From Rhexocercosporidium sp. MPI-PUGE-AT-0058 (taxonomy: Eukaryota > Ascomycota > Leotiomycetes > Helotiales): a DNA stretch of 64,000 bases. Below, piece by piece: positions 63,601 through 64,000 of the stretch. Positions within the stretch are counted from its first letter, which is position 1. The number at the start of each line of letters is the position of its first letter. Location: contig JAGTJL010000001.1 in assembly GCA_020746875.1 (NCBI GenBank), positions 3,658,001-3,722,000 on the forward strand, read 5' to 3'. The notes below the pieces were generated by a model. The model had not been told where the DNA came from and made no database searches. It saw only the letters and a program-made list of their open reading frames with translations. Position numbers and translations under genes: made by a program.

Positions 63601-64000
63601 TTGAATTTATATATTAAAAGTCCAAACTGCTTTCGAACCTAAGCTTTAAAGCTCTTAATATATTGAAATACTTTATTATACTCCTTTATTTATAGTATAT
63701 AATTAACGAATAAGCCGCTATACTCGCATTTAAGCATAAGGAATTAAAAGTAATTGCTTTAATATTTCGAATAATTAAATAAATCCTAAGTGACTCTTTA
63801 ATATAATCTAAGGGATTTCCTTTTTAATAAATGTTTAAAGATTACTTAAGTAATATAAGTTAAAGTATATTACTTGCACTTAATCTTTTTTATTATTTTA
63901 ATAATTTTGACATTTTTTATTATACTTATTAATTTTTTTAAAATATTTAAGCTTAAATAGCCTACTCGTAAATACTAAATACGCTTTAAGCTTATTTTAA
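60700..64000 (-). mobile_element. Copia retrotransposon H (pol region), running out of the window
   Basis: The minus strand carries Ty1/Copia RT: CFDVINTFINAF, then NRALYGMRDSLYLQYK, then LILFYVNNI on the complement of 61391-61419 (from FYVDDI, both Asp changed to Asn), then an IKPNVAF-like block leading to RNase H. Upstream (63690-64000) it matches the end of G1 in inverted orientation. The 5' end is beyond the right edge. Many stops, RIP type. Confidence 0.82.

Overview
This is a stretch of a filamentous ascomycete (Pezizomycotina) chromosome. The genes have many short introns (about 47-77 nt, two longer) with GTRNGT donors and CTRAY-like branch points, and the families are typically fungal (subgroup C GH18 chitinase, multi-LysM protein). 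The window is sharply compartmentalised: a gene island of balanced base composition (about 24.0-38.7 kb, with a decayed extension to about 43 kb) sits between long AT-rich blocks made of dead transposons. In the AT-rich blocks CpA and TpG are almost absent while CpG survives, and Gln/Trp codons have become stops. That is the footprint of repeat-induced point mutation (RIP). I cannot name the species.

Left block (1-24.0 kb). A Ty3/Gypsy copy (A) enters from the left with the window starting inside its RT motif. It carries two MITE-like insertions and an expanded TAAA microsatellite, and is interrupted at 5484/13141 by a complete minus-strand Gypsy element (B, 5485-13140, ~259-bp LTRs, 5-bp target duplication). 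A ends with its 251-bp LTR at 13566. A full-length sister of A (C, 14398-22690) follows, then a minus-strand Copia gag relic.

Gene island. From left to right: a broken Tc1/mariner-like transposase; a small gene interrupted by one in-frame TGA; a two-exon gene with an acidic Ser-rich tail; an uncertain antisense ORF; a gene fragment; a 792-aa secreted protein with seven LysM-like modules (minus strand, 10 exons); and, divergently transcribed, a 1143-aa subgroup C chitinase (plus strand, 15 exons) with two hevein-type chitin-binding modules, an intact DxxDxDxE GH18 site and a long C-terminal part after a Lys/Arg cleavage-like site. A 220-aa conserved-looking protein of unknown function converges on the chitinase. 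The LysM protein and chitinase share a 1.78-kb promoter region and both act on chitin. The layout recalls the chitinase subunit of yeast killer toxins (zymocin alpha/beta), with LysM modules on a separate protein.

Decayed margin (38.7-44.4 kb). A RIP-hit piggyBac-like transposase, a small hypothetical ORF, a truncated BTB domain and a RIP-inactivated CorA-type (ALR/MNR2-like) magnesium transporter.

Right block (44.4-64 kb). A third copy of the A/C Gypsy family (D) has its LTR split by a 3.5-kb Fot1/Pogo element with TA target duplication, and its gag split by an essentially unmutated 303-bp solo LTR with a perfect AATAC duplication. A minus-strand Gypsy (F), head-to-head Copia fragments (G1-G3) and a minus-strand Copia (H) complete the window. 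I saw no rRNA, tRNA or CRISPR.
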